From assembly GCA_009761415.1 (NCBI GenBank), contig QUOL01000006.1:868001-932000 (forward strand): 64,000 bases of DNA, read 5' to 3'. How positions within the stretch are numbered: position 1 is the stretch's first letter; every line of letters begins with the position of its first letter. The DNA comes from Sarcomyxa edulis. Taxonomy: Eukaryota > Basidiomycota > Agaricomycetes > Agaricales > Mycenaceae. A program made the translations under genes and the position numbers. Positions 46,801-57,200 of this stretch are shown here, piece by piece. Under the pieces are notes generated by a model that saw only the letters and a list, made by a program, of their open reading frames with translations, was not told the DNA's origin and ran no database searches.

Positions 46801-47742
46801 CGTAGAGCTTGTTGACCTGCCAGTGCACAAAGGAATCATAGTAGGGATTGGCTTGGGTCGTCATGAAGCTCCGACGCCAGTCGACGCGTGTACCGAGGGC
46901 TTTGTTGTCTGCCTAAGTCATACGAAGAACAAGTAAGAGGTGTGCCTCAGCCAACCATTCTGCTCCTGGTATGGAAAGGAAAATAACACATACGATAGCA
47001 ATAGGAGGGAAATATGTCAACCAATGCAGCGGATCTGCAAACTTCTTGATCTCCTCCCTGGGCACACCAATGGATTCCATGATTTGGAACTGATATGTCA
47101 GTCCGGTGGATTTTGCTGCGATCTTGCCCTTCTTCGCTTTCGATTTATCTGCCGATACGGGGCCAGCCGTGGGTGCTGCTACAGCTGGTACCTCTTCATC
47201 ATCTACCTCGGGAGGTGCATACCGCTCGAAATTGGGCCCAAAGAGTTCCATCTCACGTATAATTTTATCCGCCGAAGCCTACAACCAACCAACCCATCGT
47301 CAAAATCCGTACCACCATTCCAATCCCACAAGCGAAGTGGTGGGGGCAAACGCACCTTGATAGGCATCCCCGTAACATGGAACCCATGCGGGAACAGAAC
47401 CCTCTTCCCCAACAACCTCTGATACCCCGCCGCAAACTCGATCTTGGAGATCGTAAACGCATGTCCGAGATGCAAGCTCCCATTCATGTAAGGGAATGGA
47501 AAGTTGCCGAACCATTTCGGGTACTTTTCTTGGATCTGAGCGGGTGTGAGACCGGCTGTTTCGGAGGCGCTGGGGGCGTTGACTTCGAAGAGGTGTTCGT
47601 CCTCCCAGCGTTGTTGGTATTTCTTTTCTAGGGCTGTTAGGTCGTCGCGTTTGATTGTCTGGATCGTTCAGTGTTAGTATGAGTATCGTTGGTAGGGCTT
47701 TGAATGACGCACTTGGGGAGGTAGCTTGAAAGTAGCAGCCAT
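43833..47742 (-). CDS. CDC60: Cytosolic leucyl-tRNA synthetase
   Basis: Charges cytosolic tRNA-Leu with leucine. It starts [10 protein letters not shown] (exon 1 ends at a GTGCGT donor), then [18 protein letters not shown]. The class I HIGH motif is in [19 protein letters not shown] eukaryote-type insertion with Lys/Ala linker follows ([10 protein letters not shown]). The editing (CP1) domain is clear: [36 protein letters not shown]. Further motifs are [32 protein letters not shown] and the KMSKS loop [19 protein letters not shown]. The C terminus ([15 protein letters not shown]; ends FEYRNV) matches the archaeal/eukaryotic cytosolic LeuRS tail rather than the mitochondrial enzyme. At least eight introns; most were checked at their junction motifs only. 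Same orientation as the upstream oxysterol-binding gene. Confidence 0.93.
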
Positions 47743-48193
47743 GGTGGGTGTAGCTGTAGATGCAGATCGCGATCGCGATGATAGTATGGTACAAGGACTA
47801 AAAAGTCTCCTTTTGAAAGAATACCAAAAGGCCGAAATGGTGGATTATCTTTTGTTTTTTGGTCGAGATCCTGGTCGTAACAAGTCGAGTGAGCTGGCTT
47901 TCACGATGAACTTCGAGGATGTGATCGAGTCAGATAAATTTCTGACGGGTTGTCCAATTTGGGCTGAAATAAATTACACATGACTCGCACGCGACGCGAC
48001 GACCTCCGAAACATTTTCAAACTTCAATCGAGAGGGACGAAGAGTCATCCGTATCGTGTATAGTTCGTTTACTAAAGTACTTGTAGAGAAGAGAAAAGAG
48101 AGAGGGAGAAAAGATTATTATGTAGAGGATGAACATGAAGAAATGAATATCCCAGACAAAGTCCAAGGCCAGTCCAGCTATGCATGCATGATT
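47743..48193. promoter_or_regulatory. Upstream region of leucyl-tRNA synthetase
   Basis: 451 bp between the LeuRS start and the stop of the oxysterol-binding gene, same strand. It must hold the LeuRS promoter. No gene seen. Confidence 0.5.
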
Positions 48194-50049
48194 CTAAGTA
48201 GACGTCGTCGAACCGGCCATCTCCGCTGGCCAATTATTCTGGAACAAGTACGCGTCCTCCGTGGCGGGGTTGGCTTGTATTACCTTACCCAGGCGCTCGT
48301 CTATAAATGTAGTGTTATCGATAGAAGCGGATGAGAATAACGGGGAGACTTACAAATAGGATCACTATCGATATGCACGAAATGCTTCAAGGGCCATGTG
48401 GTCCCAGCCGCGAGTTCATCTTTCCGTCTTTGTCTCTGCTCATTCTATAACGCAACCAACCAAAATTACCGTTAGTCATCACACCGAACAAAACGAAACC
48501 TGGCACCCACCTCAATTTTTCCTTTCTCCCGACTCGCACTCTCGAAATCCCCCTCCCTGATACCCTTCGCAACCGCCTCCCAAAGCTTCCGACTCTCAAA
48601 CTCAGTTTGCTCCGCAACACTCCTCACCGTCACATTCTCCTTTGGCCCTCCAACATCATGGAACACCTTCCCCACTCCCTTGCCCTTCGTAAACTTACTC
48701 GTCTCATGCCAAAGACCCTCCACCACATACGTCCCATTACTCCCGTTCTTATCTTTATCCCCAGCGGAAACTCCCGGCGGCGATAGCGTTGCCTTGAACG
48801 AGTGTGATTTCCCGCTGAAGTACCCTTTGCCTTTGTATTCCACTACTCCGACCCATCCGGTACTTCCTACGACCCAGCTACTGTCTACCAACTCGATGTA
48901 GGGCGAACCGTACCATAATCCGTCGATACGGAGGCGGGGGAGGGTTATTAGGTATTCCTCGGTACCAGTGGGGAGGGTGACAGTTAGAATGGCGTGGCCT
49001 AGTTGTTTGACGATGATGGAGCCACCTGTTGGGGATTCGAGTGACAAGGTTAATGTTAACATCAAGCTTAGAATTAGGATCAAAGCGGGGACAGAACGTA
49101 CCGCTGAAACTGGTCTTCTGCGCACTATGCCCGACCAATTTGATGCCTTTGGTTTTGTTCTCGATAACGTAGGCTGTTATTGGGGGGTGGTGCGATACTT
49201 GTTCGACGAGGAGGTCCGTTTGGCCGCGTCCGTTTGTGTCGGGCCATGAGCCGTAGAATAATCTAGTGTGTATGTGAGAAGGTGAAGATAAGGAGATAGG
49301 TGGGAGGGTGCTTACTCTCCGAGAACAGGGTTGAGTGGTCTGCACGAAGGAGAGGTGAGTGAAGGGTAAGGGCTGCTGTTTCAAGAGGTAAGCGTACTTC
49401 TTTTCTGATCCCATAGTTTCATTTCTAGACGTGTATTGGCCTGTATCAATTAGATTAGACAAGGGGGGAAAGTGCTACGTAGGTGGCGTCGTGGTGTACC
49501 TTTCAGCGTGCTCTGTCATCGCAAGTCAGAAACGCGATTCAAGCAAAGCAGTTGTCGACAAGGCTTACGATAAACCATTTAAGAACAGCAAGCCCTCTCT
49601 CCTCCTCAGTCTTTCCATCGGCGATCGCAGAAAATAGTTCAGGGCGTTCACACCAGTATGCTTACCAAACACCCATCCAATCAAAACCCCGTCATCACAC
49701 ACACAAGAGATCGCCAGCGCTCACCAGGGAATTCTGTAAGTGATACTGGAGAGAGAATGAAGGGGGGTGCGGTCATAGACGACAAGTCCCCCGAAAACGA
49801 CGCGATGCTGTGATAGTAAGATACGTTGCAATCAGTTCACCATCGGATACATCAAGGAAAGCAACGAGACTCACGATTTCAAGAAACTCGTCCAACTGCC
49901 TCTCTGGGAGGCAGGTACGGCCTATAATTTAATCAAAAAAATCAAAAAGAAAAAAAGTCAGTTGATACCTACAGAATGACGAGGATGATGGTGGTGGATG
50001 TGGTGGCGGTGTGAAGTGGAGGTACTTGCCTCTCCGACTTGTTCTGTCA
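48194..50049 (-). CDS. Oxysterol-binding protein (OSBP/Kes1-type ORD)
   Basis: Short OSBP-related protein made mostly of the lipid-transfer ORD domain; the family moves sterol and PI4P between membranes. The start MTEQVGE ends at GAG followed by GCAAGT, a GC donor; the next exon opens AVPASQRGSWTSFLKS, as expected. Further exons: SFSGDLSSMTAPPFILSPVS, AYWCERPELFSAIADGKTEE, ERGLAVLKWFI, STLKGQYTSRNETMGSEKKP, LNPVLGELFYGSW (the ORD lid-following block), and the family signature EQVSHHPPITAYVIENK. Then GSIIVKQLGHAILTVTLPTG, GLWYGSPYIELVDSSW, and the terminal DERLGKVIQANPATEDAYLF. No PH domain or ankyrin repeats, so it resembles the Kes1/Osh4 class. At least nine exons. Confidence 0.92.
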
Positions 50050-50736
50050 TTATTATAGTATGAAGTTGAGGGAGATAAATGAGGGGATTTGTTGAGGTGA
50101 TTAAGTGCGAGGGATGGGGGTGTTGGTCGTTGTGGCGGGAGGTGGCTGGAGGATGGAACTTGAATTTGGAACGCTGGCCGCCCGAAATGGGCCCACTAGC
50201 TCCGGAAACGTGGTGACGTACTGCGCTATTAATACACACACACCTCGTCCTCCTCACCCAAGGCCTAAGGGTGGTGGTGCCATCACAGGAACATGCCATC
50301 TTGGAGAAAAATTTTGCAAGGTAGCATGTATATATCAAGCCTAGTGCAGCACGATGGGAGAAAATTACAGAACTCGATAATAAACCTAATTCAAACAAGT
50401 ATTCTGCATACAACACTACGATGGCAAAAGGGACCTCGTTAGCACGCATTAATTAGCTAGTTAAAATAATTGGAGGAGGTTTTCGCAATACAGTGAAAGC
50501 AATTTAGCGACCATGAGTAGAGCTCACGCGACGGATGAGTTGAGCTATAGAACGATGCTGTTCCAAGCCTGAGATAAGAAAGCTATTGTACATGTTGCTT
50601 CCTCCGAGTCGCGTCTTCTAGAGTCCAGATAGAAATCGGCGTCCTCAGCGTCGATATCTGAAGCCTGAAAGACAAAAAATCGACTGTTGGACCATGGCCA
50701 AAATATCGATCACAAGCATCGCCGAAAACTTGAGAC
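50050..50736. other. Intergenic region upstream of the OSBP gene
   Basis: Upstream region of the oxysterol-binding gene, leading to the tRNA-like gene. No protein gene seen. Confidence 0.4.
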
Positions 50737-50836
50737 GGGTTCGAGCCTGATTCGAACAGGCATTCTTTCTGCGAAGATGTTCAACATGAAGCCAAGCCGA
50801 TGTTCAGCAGACGCGTTACCATTACGCCACCGAACC
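50737..50836 (-). tRNA. tRNA-Val(AAC)-like gene with intron, U33 missing
   Basis: A cloverleaf can be folded by eye. Acceptor stem GGTTCGG pairs with TCGAACC (one G-T wobble). The D-stem is GCGT/ACGC around loop AATGGTA, the anticodon stem TCTGC/GCAGA, and the T-arm GCCTG TTCGAAT CAGGC with the standard TTCGA box. The anticodon stem and loop match fungal tRNA-Val(AAC), TCTGC-TTAACAC-GCAGA, except that the loop reads T-G-AAC-A, so G replaces the universal T at position 33. About 27 nt between position 37 and 38 fit a tRNA intron in the standard place. The variable loop is one base long (6). The deviations suggest a decayed or non-functional copy. Confidence 0.55.
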
Positions 50837-51283
50837 GTAGACTCTGTTAGCGTCGAATGCATTCCCCATAGGGGAGGGAGTTTAAACGTTCAACAATCAG
50901 GTAGCCATTCGAATTTTCAAACACATAATGTTAGTACTACGTTGACGATATAAATGTGGAAGCTGATCGATGTATCCTCCAGAATTGCAATGCTGCAATC
51001 GTCGACGCGTCGTTCGAGGCCAAAAGTTGGCCAAAAGCAAGCCGGAGTCTGCCGGCTCAAGCTTTCATTGAGTCACGTTGAATTCGCCCGCCATAGCCGA
51101 TCACGATCTCACACCATCATGCACCGTCGAATTGAGAACAAGGCTTACAGTTATTGTCCAGGCCAAACGACGCACGCATACTGCCAATTACGAAGAAGTG
51201 CAACTTGCTTGGTTACTTCAGAGCAATTTAAAGACTTGTTCAAGACCGAGTCAACCTTGAAAAGTTAGCCACTCTCATTTGAC
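50837..51283. other. Intergenic region upstream of family copy F
   Basis: No gene seen. Presumed promoter and 5' UTR of copy F. Confidence 0.4.
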
Positions 51284-52655
51284 ATGGAATTCCTTCCTCG
51301 ATGTTTCGCTTCGTGGCGCGGCGTCTTTCTTGCATACACGCTAGGTTGTCTCTTCATCAGCTACTTGCTGGCTGCTGTGATCATGAGCAATGCTGGTGCG
51401 CTCGCGGGAACTCTCGGTTTCGGCCTTTCAAAATTCTTCCAGCGAACCACAGCTTATATGGCAGCTACAGTCGATACAGCTCGATGGTCTAACGAGGCAT
51501 CGTGCAAAGGACCCATATGCTTGAATGAAAGTATTCGAGCCCGTCTCCTTCGGGAAGAAACACAACACCTCATGAATATATTGGACTTGGTAGATGGCTT
51601 TGGGAGGCCACTAGGCCGAATTTTTGATCCGGAACTTGAGTCAGTGTCCCTTCTTTCTACTATGATAGACGCTTACAAATCTGAATAGATTGACACAGTC
51701 TACCAGTTCCTTCAGAGGTGTCATTTCAGACACGCGTCGTCAGACGTTCAAGCTAAATGTCATAGACTTCTTGCGTCATAGTAGGACGGTCGATGGAAGG
51801 CTGTTGACAGCTGGTCTGCGAATTCTTGGAAGGTTTTATTCCAGGTTCGAGGGCGTAGGGCCTGAGGGTCATGTGAGTCCAGATAATTTCCCTCCCTGGG
51901 GTGTAGGCAACGAAGTGATAATATTCCTTTACTAGCTAAACACTGCATTGGTTCTTTTGGAAACCACTCGCTCCTTCCGTAACGATGACATAGGCCGTAT
52001 AGCCTTGCAGAACCACCCCCGGTTCTACGTACAGGAAGTGGATAGTGTCGTCGTCGAGATTCTCAAGAATTTTACAGGCAAAATTATTGAAGAAGTCGAA
52101 ACTGTGCTGCCTGAACTTCAGGTAGCATCGACTACAGCTGAGGTGGTCAGGCCAATTGCCGTATCGCTTCTTGTCGAACTGGATAGTGAGAAGGCACGTA
52201 TCCAGCAGACTTTACGAGATCTTCCATGGTGGGATCGGTTCTCGTTGGCACATCTATTCGGTCGATCTCCCACTTCACACTACACTACCTATCTCAGGTT
52301 TCTTGCGGATCACGAACAAACTATCCGATTTTATGGGGAGGGTATTCAAATTGCTGCGGACAACTTGCTGCAACTTATAGACTATATTTCTTGGTATCGT
52401 AGACGACAGGTTCGTTTCCCTATGCTAAGAGTATCGTTGTTCCTTGAATCACTCCCCTCCTCACAGTCTACACCGATCGACGCCCGGCATGTACTGGAAA
52501 CACTCCCACCAGACGACGAATTTCTCTTGCTTAGACGAGCGATCGATGAATTCTTGCGTCTCGCTGAGACGAGTAATAAAGAATACAGAGACGCTGTTAC
52601 ACCTCCTCACCGCTTGATTTCCGATGGAGTTCTCTCTACACTGCCTGCTTTCTAG
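51284..52655 (+). CDS. Family copy F: single-pass membrane-anchored helical protein
   Basis: Exons 51284-51639, 51689-51872, 51936-52409 and 52467-52655 join in frame to 400 aa, phases 2, 0, 0. Exons 2 (184 nt) and 3 (474 nt) have the family lengths although this copy is more than 12 kb from the rest and the most diverged. N terminus MEFLPRCFASWRG, membrane segment VFLAYTLGCLFISYLLAAVI, then ASCKGPICLNESIRARLLRE, NILDLVDGFGRPLGRIFD, sequon LKNFTGKII, LRDLPWWDRFSLAHLF, IQIAADNLLQLIDYISWYR, TPIDARHVLETLPPDDE and PPHRLISDGVLSTLP. The third intron (52410-52466) is 57 nt with no in-frame stop, so retention would add 19 residues. Convergent with the F-box pseudogene. Confidence 0.8.
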
Positions 52656-53154
52656 CCTCAACCGTTTTCTTTCTCACAGTGTATAATTTCAGTCCCAGGA
52701 TACATCTTGTATTACTAGCCAGTAATTTACTTGGGTTATTGTACTCGCATTTCTAAAACTCGGCCGTGGATCGGATGCCAGCCATCGTGAATAAATCATT
52801 CGAGTCTATTGCCTGGACCGACGGCTCGAACATTGGAAATGACTAGTCTACAGTACATATAAGAAGTTGGGAGTGGTGCAGCACGGTTTTACGTTCCTGG
52901 GACCTGTTGTATGATTTTGGACTGCCAGTGGAATATAATGGGCGGCACCATTACCGATCACGCGATCACGACGCGTCGACGCGTGGAAATAAGCGTTCTT
53001 CCGAACTTGACGAATATCATTCAAGAATTAAAAGCGAAAGACAAGAGGCGATGAAAACAATCTGTCAACAAAATCGTCATTATTTAGGTTGTACGATAAA
53101 GTTGGATTCGCTTTGTAGCATTTTGGATAGCTCCTCAGGCTGTCCTTGATTAAT
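52656..53154. other. Intergenic stretch
   Basis: 3' flank of copy F; no gene seen. Confidence 0.4.
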
Positions 53155-54075
53155 CCTGGTTGTCTTCTTCAGCAAGGAAGAAGGTCGATATCAGCCAATT
53201 ACTTCCATCCATCGCCGGCCCACCGCTAGTGATAGTACCCAAGGCCGTCCCTCGTTCCACGTAGTAACTTGTGTATTGTCAAACAGATCTCAGACTTCGG
53301 CTGGTTTCGATAGTTATCAGAACAGAAACACAAGGGTATACCTCAGACGACAGATCTGAATCAGGAATTTCGATGGCGTCGAAAAGAATGGAGAGTCTTT
53401 TGAGTTTGCGACAGTGAGGAGCGAGGTGCGTTGAACCAGCTAAAGTCATGGAGGAGGTGCATGAGTGCCTAAGGCTCTCGCGTTAGCAGGAGGAAGAAGG
53501 CACAGATCGTGTAATCGAGGCCATATCTCGTAGAAGAGAGTCATTACTGCGCTATGAGTAGACCAGGCTAATGGATACTGTGGAGAGACCTGTGACTTCG
53601 AGAAGAGGGCTAAGAGCACTGGATGTGAGGGGGGAGAAGAGTTCTGGGTTACGCATGCATGTCATTGGTGACGGTTCCTAGACAAACAGTCGGGACAACC
53701 GAACTTTGCATGCATGTACATGTTCCTTGAGTGTATGAAATGCTTGTTGCAGAGTTTCAGACGTAGTCTTGTGCCAAGAACTGATCTTGACCTGGAACAA
53801 TTTCTTTGCGCAGCGAGGTCGGGAAGCATAACAGCAGGGGCACCAACGACATTTGCGAGGAACACAGAGCATCTACATAACGACGGCTCAAGAAATGCCT
53901 GGCAGGTCAATGCAAACGAGAGTATCCTGGTCTCGCAGTGAATCATCGGTCAACAGCCTGGTATTGCTCTCCGGATGCGGATCTGGGGTATCGTGCGCGA
54001 AACCAACTATAATGAAGACGATTTCTTGAATCTGGAGACAGCGATGCATCGTTCGTCCGTCGAGTGACTCGAGAG
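53155..54075 (-). pseudogene. Decayed F-box/LRR-like gene
   Basis: Broken paralogue of the F-box gene at 41688-43404. The N-terminal part is recognisable on the minus strand: MHRCLQIQEIVFIIVGFAHD against MHHCLQIQEIVADIVNHAYN, and ILSFALTCQAFLEPSLCRCS against ILSFALTCHAFLEPSLDALW. The 3' part also aligns (53.16-53.55 kb against about 41.73-42.12 kb, for example the CTCAGCGAGGAAGAAGGT/CTTCAGCAAGGAAGAAGGT block and the GAAGGCACAG block). The middle, most of the leucine-rich region, is deleted, and the remaining pieces lie in different frames with stops. No functional product is expected. Confidence 0.75.
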
Positions 54076-54246
54076 CGTTGCTGGCCATGCATTGGAAAGA
54101 ATGAAAAATAATATTGTCGCTTATTGTCCAAGTTTCTCACGCGAGACGCGCCAAAGTCGCGTTTTCAGATCTGAGACTCAAACTAACACCTCTAACACCC
54201 CGTCCTCGTACCCTCCAGTGGCAAGTTCCCAGTTCTTCGTACGGAC

Positions 54247-57200
54247 ATGGAAACCATTTCCAGGCTACGATCAGTCCTTCTCAATGCCCTGGGATCTCGT
54301 GGACTGCAGCATGGAGAACAAGAACTCTTCGACGAATTGATGGTTCATAAAACACGTCTTCTACATGTCTTCGATGTTGGACCTAGGAACACGCAGGAGC
54401 AACGCGAAATAGAGTCCGGTGAGTACCTTGTAACGTTATCATTGCATACGCATTGCACACTTAATCATCTCACATGGGTCCTAGGCAAGACCGTGGTCAA
54501 TGGCAGATCAATCAGAGTCAACGCCGACTTTGCTCGACTAACGATATTCCTTTCTCAACAACTCGACTGCTCTGAACAATATGTGGCTGGAATCATGTAC
54601 ACCATAATGGCAGAAAATCCCAATATCAGCCCTGTCAGTTGTCTCGAAAATGCCATTGCAGAATTCCACGAGCGACGTCGCCACCTTGCGGATTCCCTTC
54701 GTTTTCTCTTCGAAGCTGCCCAAGCTTCAAGATCCACGGACTCAGAAATGTATCAGCGTCTAGATACGTTCGTACGGACAGAACTTGTTCAGCCACAGCA
54801 CGTACAAGGCGGCGAGATTTCGATGGCGTATAGGATATTCAAGGAGATAGAAGATCTGGGAGAAGTCATTGCGAGGGCTTACACTGCGAGGCAGAATGCT
54901 GGGAGTAATACAGTTGCACCAGGTGGCCAAGGTTCGTCTTCATCGTTTTACAACGGTTTCTGAAATCCATGACCTCCTTTTGTATACAGCCAATCCTACC
55001 CTTGGGTATGATGTCTTGAACTCTCGCTACGAGTCGCTCAAAAATGAGCGTCGAAGTCTCGCCAATGTCCTGTATTTGATTGGTCGTATGGGATATTTCT
55101 TTCCCAACGAGATCAAAGTAGTGGTCGATTGGCTATCGAATAACCCGAACCACGCAATGACCTACTACGTGCTTACTGCCGTCCTTGCCACGTTTGATCC
55201 GGTAGATCCACGGCATCCTGGCGAAGAAAGTCGACGAAATCTTGCCACCGACGCAGGCACCATGACATTCATGACTAATAAACTCGCACCATCCACCGAA
55301 TGGAAAGAACCTGGCCTCAAAGCCACCATCTTGCTCAAGTGGACCCTGTTTCTCACAGAAGCGAGACACAATGACCCGGAATTAGAACATCGCGATGGAT
55401 TCAAAACCGATGAACTAGAAACACAGGTCTGGACTGCAGTACAAGGCGATGCTTTCACCTACCTCGCTCTCGCGGTATTCCAACTTGAGAAGAGACGCGG
55501 AAACTCAGCTGCAGCCTCATTCATCAATGTTTTATCGCTCTCACCAGAACAAGAGCAACTACGAGACCTCCCTCCAGACGATTTCCGACCGGTAGTGCTG
55601 AGTGCTTTCGAGACCTTAGTCCGCTCGCTCATCACTCACGCTTCTTCCGAACTTCGAAAAATTAAGCAACGCCAGGAGGACCTCGTTCTCGCGACCGCAC
55701 GGTCCGATCGATCCCGAGCATCCAATGCTAGATTCGCGTCCAGCATGGGCCCAGAAACAGACAAAGTCACAGGTCCTTCGCCTCGCAGCGATATTGCTAT
55801 GCTTTACTCGTTCATCGGGCTACTCTATTCAGCTCTACCTCCAGAGTCCGCTCTCCAATTTTGGGGTTCTGGTCCTCAGGGTGATTCGTACCGTGTTACA
55901 TACGCGGAATACATAGAGACGACGGCAGGCAAGCTACCTGCTTTTCTCCAATGGGCTGTATGGTCCACTCAAGTTCATGATATCGAAATGTCGAGAGCCT
56001 TGTACGACATGCTCGCTGGGCTTTCGACAGGTCAGCAATGTAGCGAGCTTGCGTATAATTTCATGGTTCGAGGAGGAGGTGAGGTTATCTCGGGAAGCAT
56101 GGTGCCTTCATCGTCATCCGCAGGACCTGCAGTGTCTTGGGGAGTCATTTTCGGATTATTAGAGTCTTGGGCATCCGCGTCTTCCAATCCGCGCAATCCA
56201 TCCCAGACTCCAGGTCTTGGAGCCAACGGAGCCTTCGATTTCACAACATCGCAAAACTGGAAAAATCAATACTCTGCTGAGGCTCAATCACCTCCTCAGC
56301 CAGTGATCGGTCCCAAGGAAGTACTTCTGGCGCAGTCGTTTCTCCGCCTGCTATCTACGGTTGTCAAATATTCTGTCGCTGTCCGTAAAGCAATCTCACG
56401 CCACGTTCATTTCCGCGCCATCCCAACCTTGGTGTCTCTTGTCCCGCTAGCTATACCCCTAGAGCTGAAGGGAGCCATCTTCAATACCCTCTCTGCTTTC
56501 TGCGAACCTGGTGCGGGCAAAGATGGCGTTGAGATATGCAAAGCCGTTTGGACTCTCATGGAGAGGTTGGAAGTGATCAACGTTCGTGTGCCCATCGGAG
56601 GATTTGGAGTCGGCCTGCCACCTGTGAAGGGCATTGAAATGGAACTAGATGAAGTCGAGGCGGCCTACAGGATGTACCCATCGACTATCCCATTCCTGAA
56701 ATTGCTCAGTACACTCATACATACCCCGAAACGCGTGCCATTGAAGGATCGCATTGCTGATGCTGAACCCATCAATACTACGCCCGAAACTCTAGGACAA
56801 CCATATCGACTTCCAGGCGTTGGCCCGTTCGTTTCATTCGTAATCGATACCGTCTTCTCAAAAATCGGCAACCGGGACTATCTGGTACAATCGGACAGAT
56901 GGAAAATGAACGACTTGTGTCTATGCTTCATTGAACGTGTAGTGGCCAGTTTCGATTTAGAGAGTTTAGTATCTTTGATGGAGGATTCACAGATGACTGC
57001 TGAAACGATAGTGCCATTCCTGGTGCATCCTGGATACGACGTGATGAAGCGTTTGTTAACAAACTCGTCATTGCAATCGAAGATCCTGTCTTATATCGTT
57101 GAAGGGGTGGGAGGGTTCGACAAGGAAATTGCTGAAACAGAAGTCTATTTCCGGAGCACTATCATCCGTGTTCTAAGGATCGTTCACCGGGTTCTAGAGA

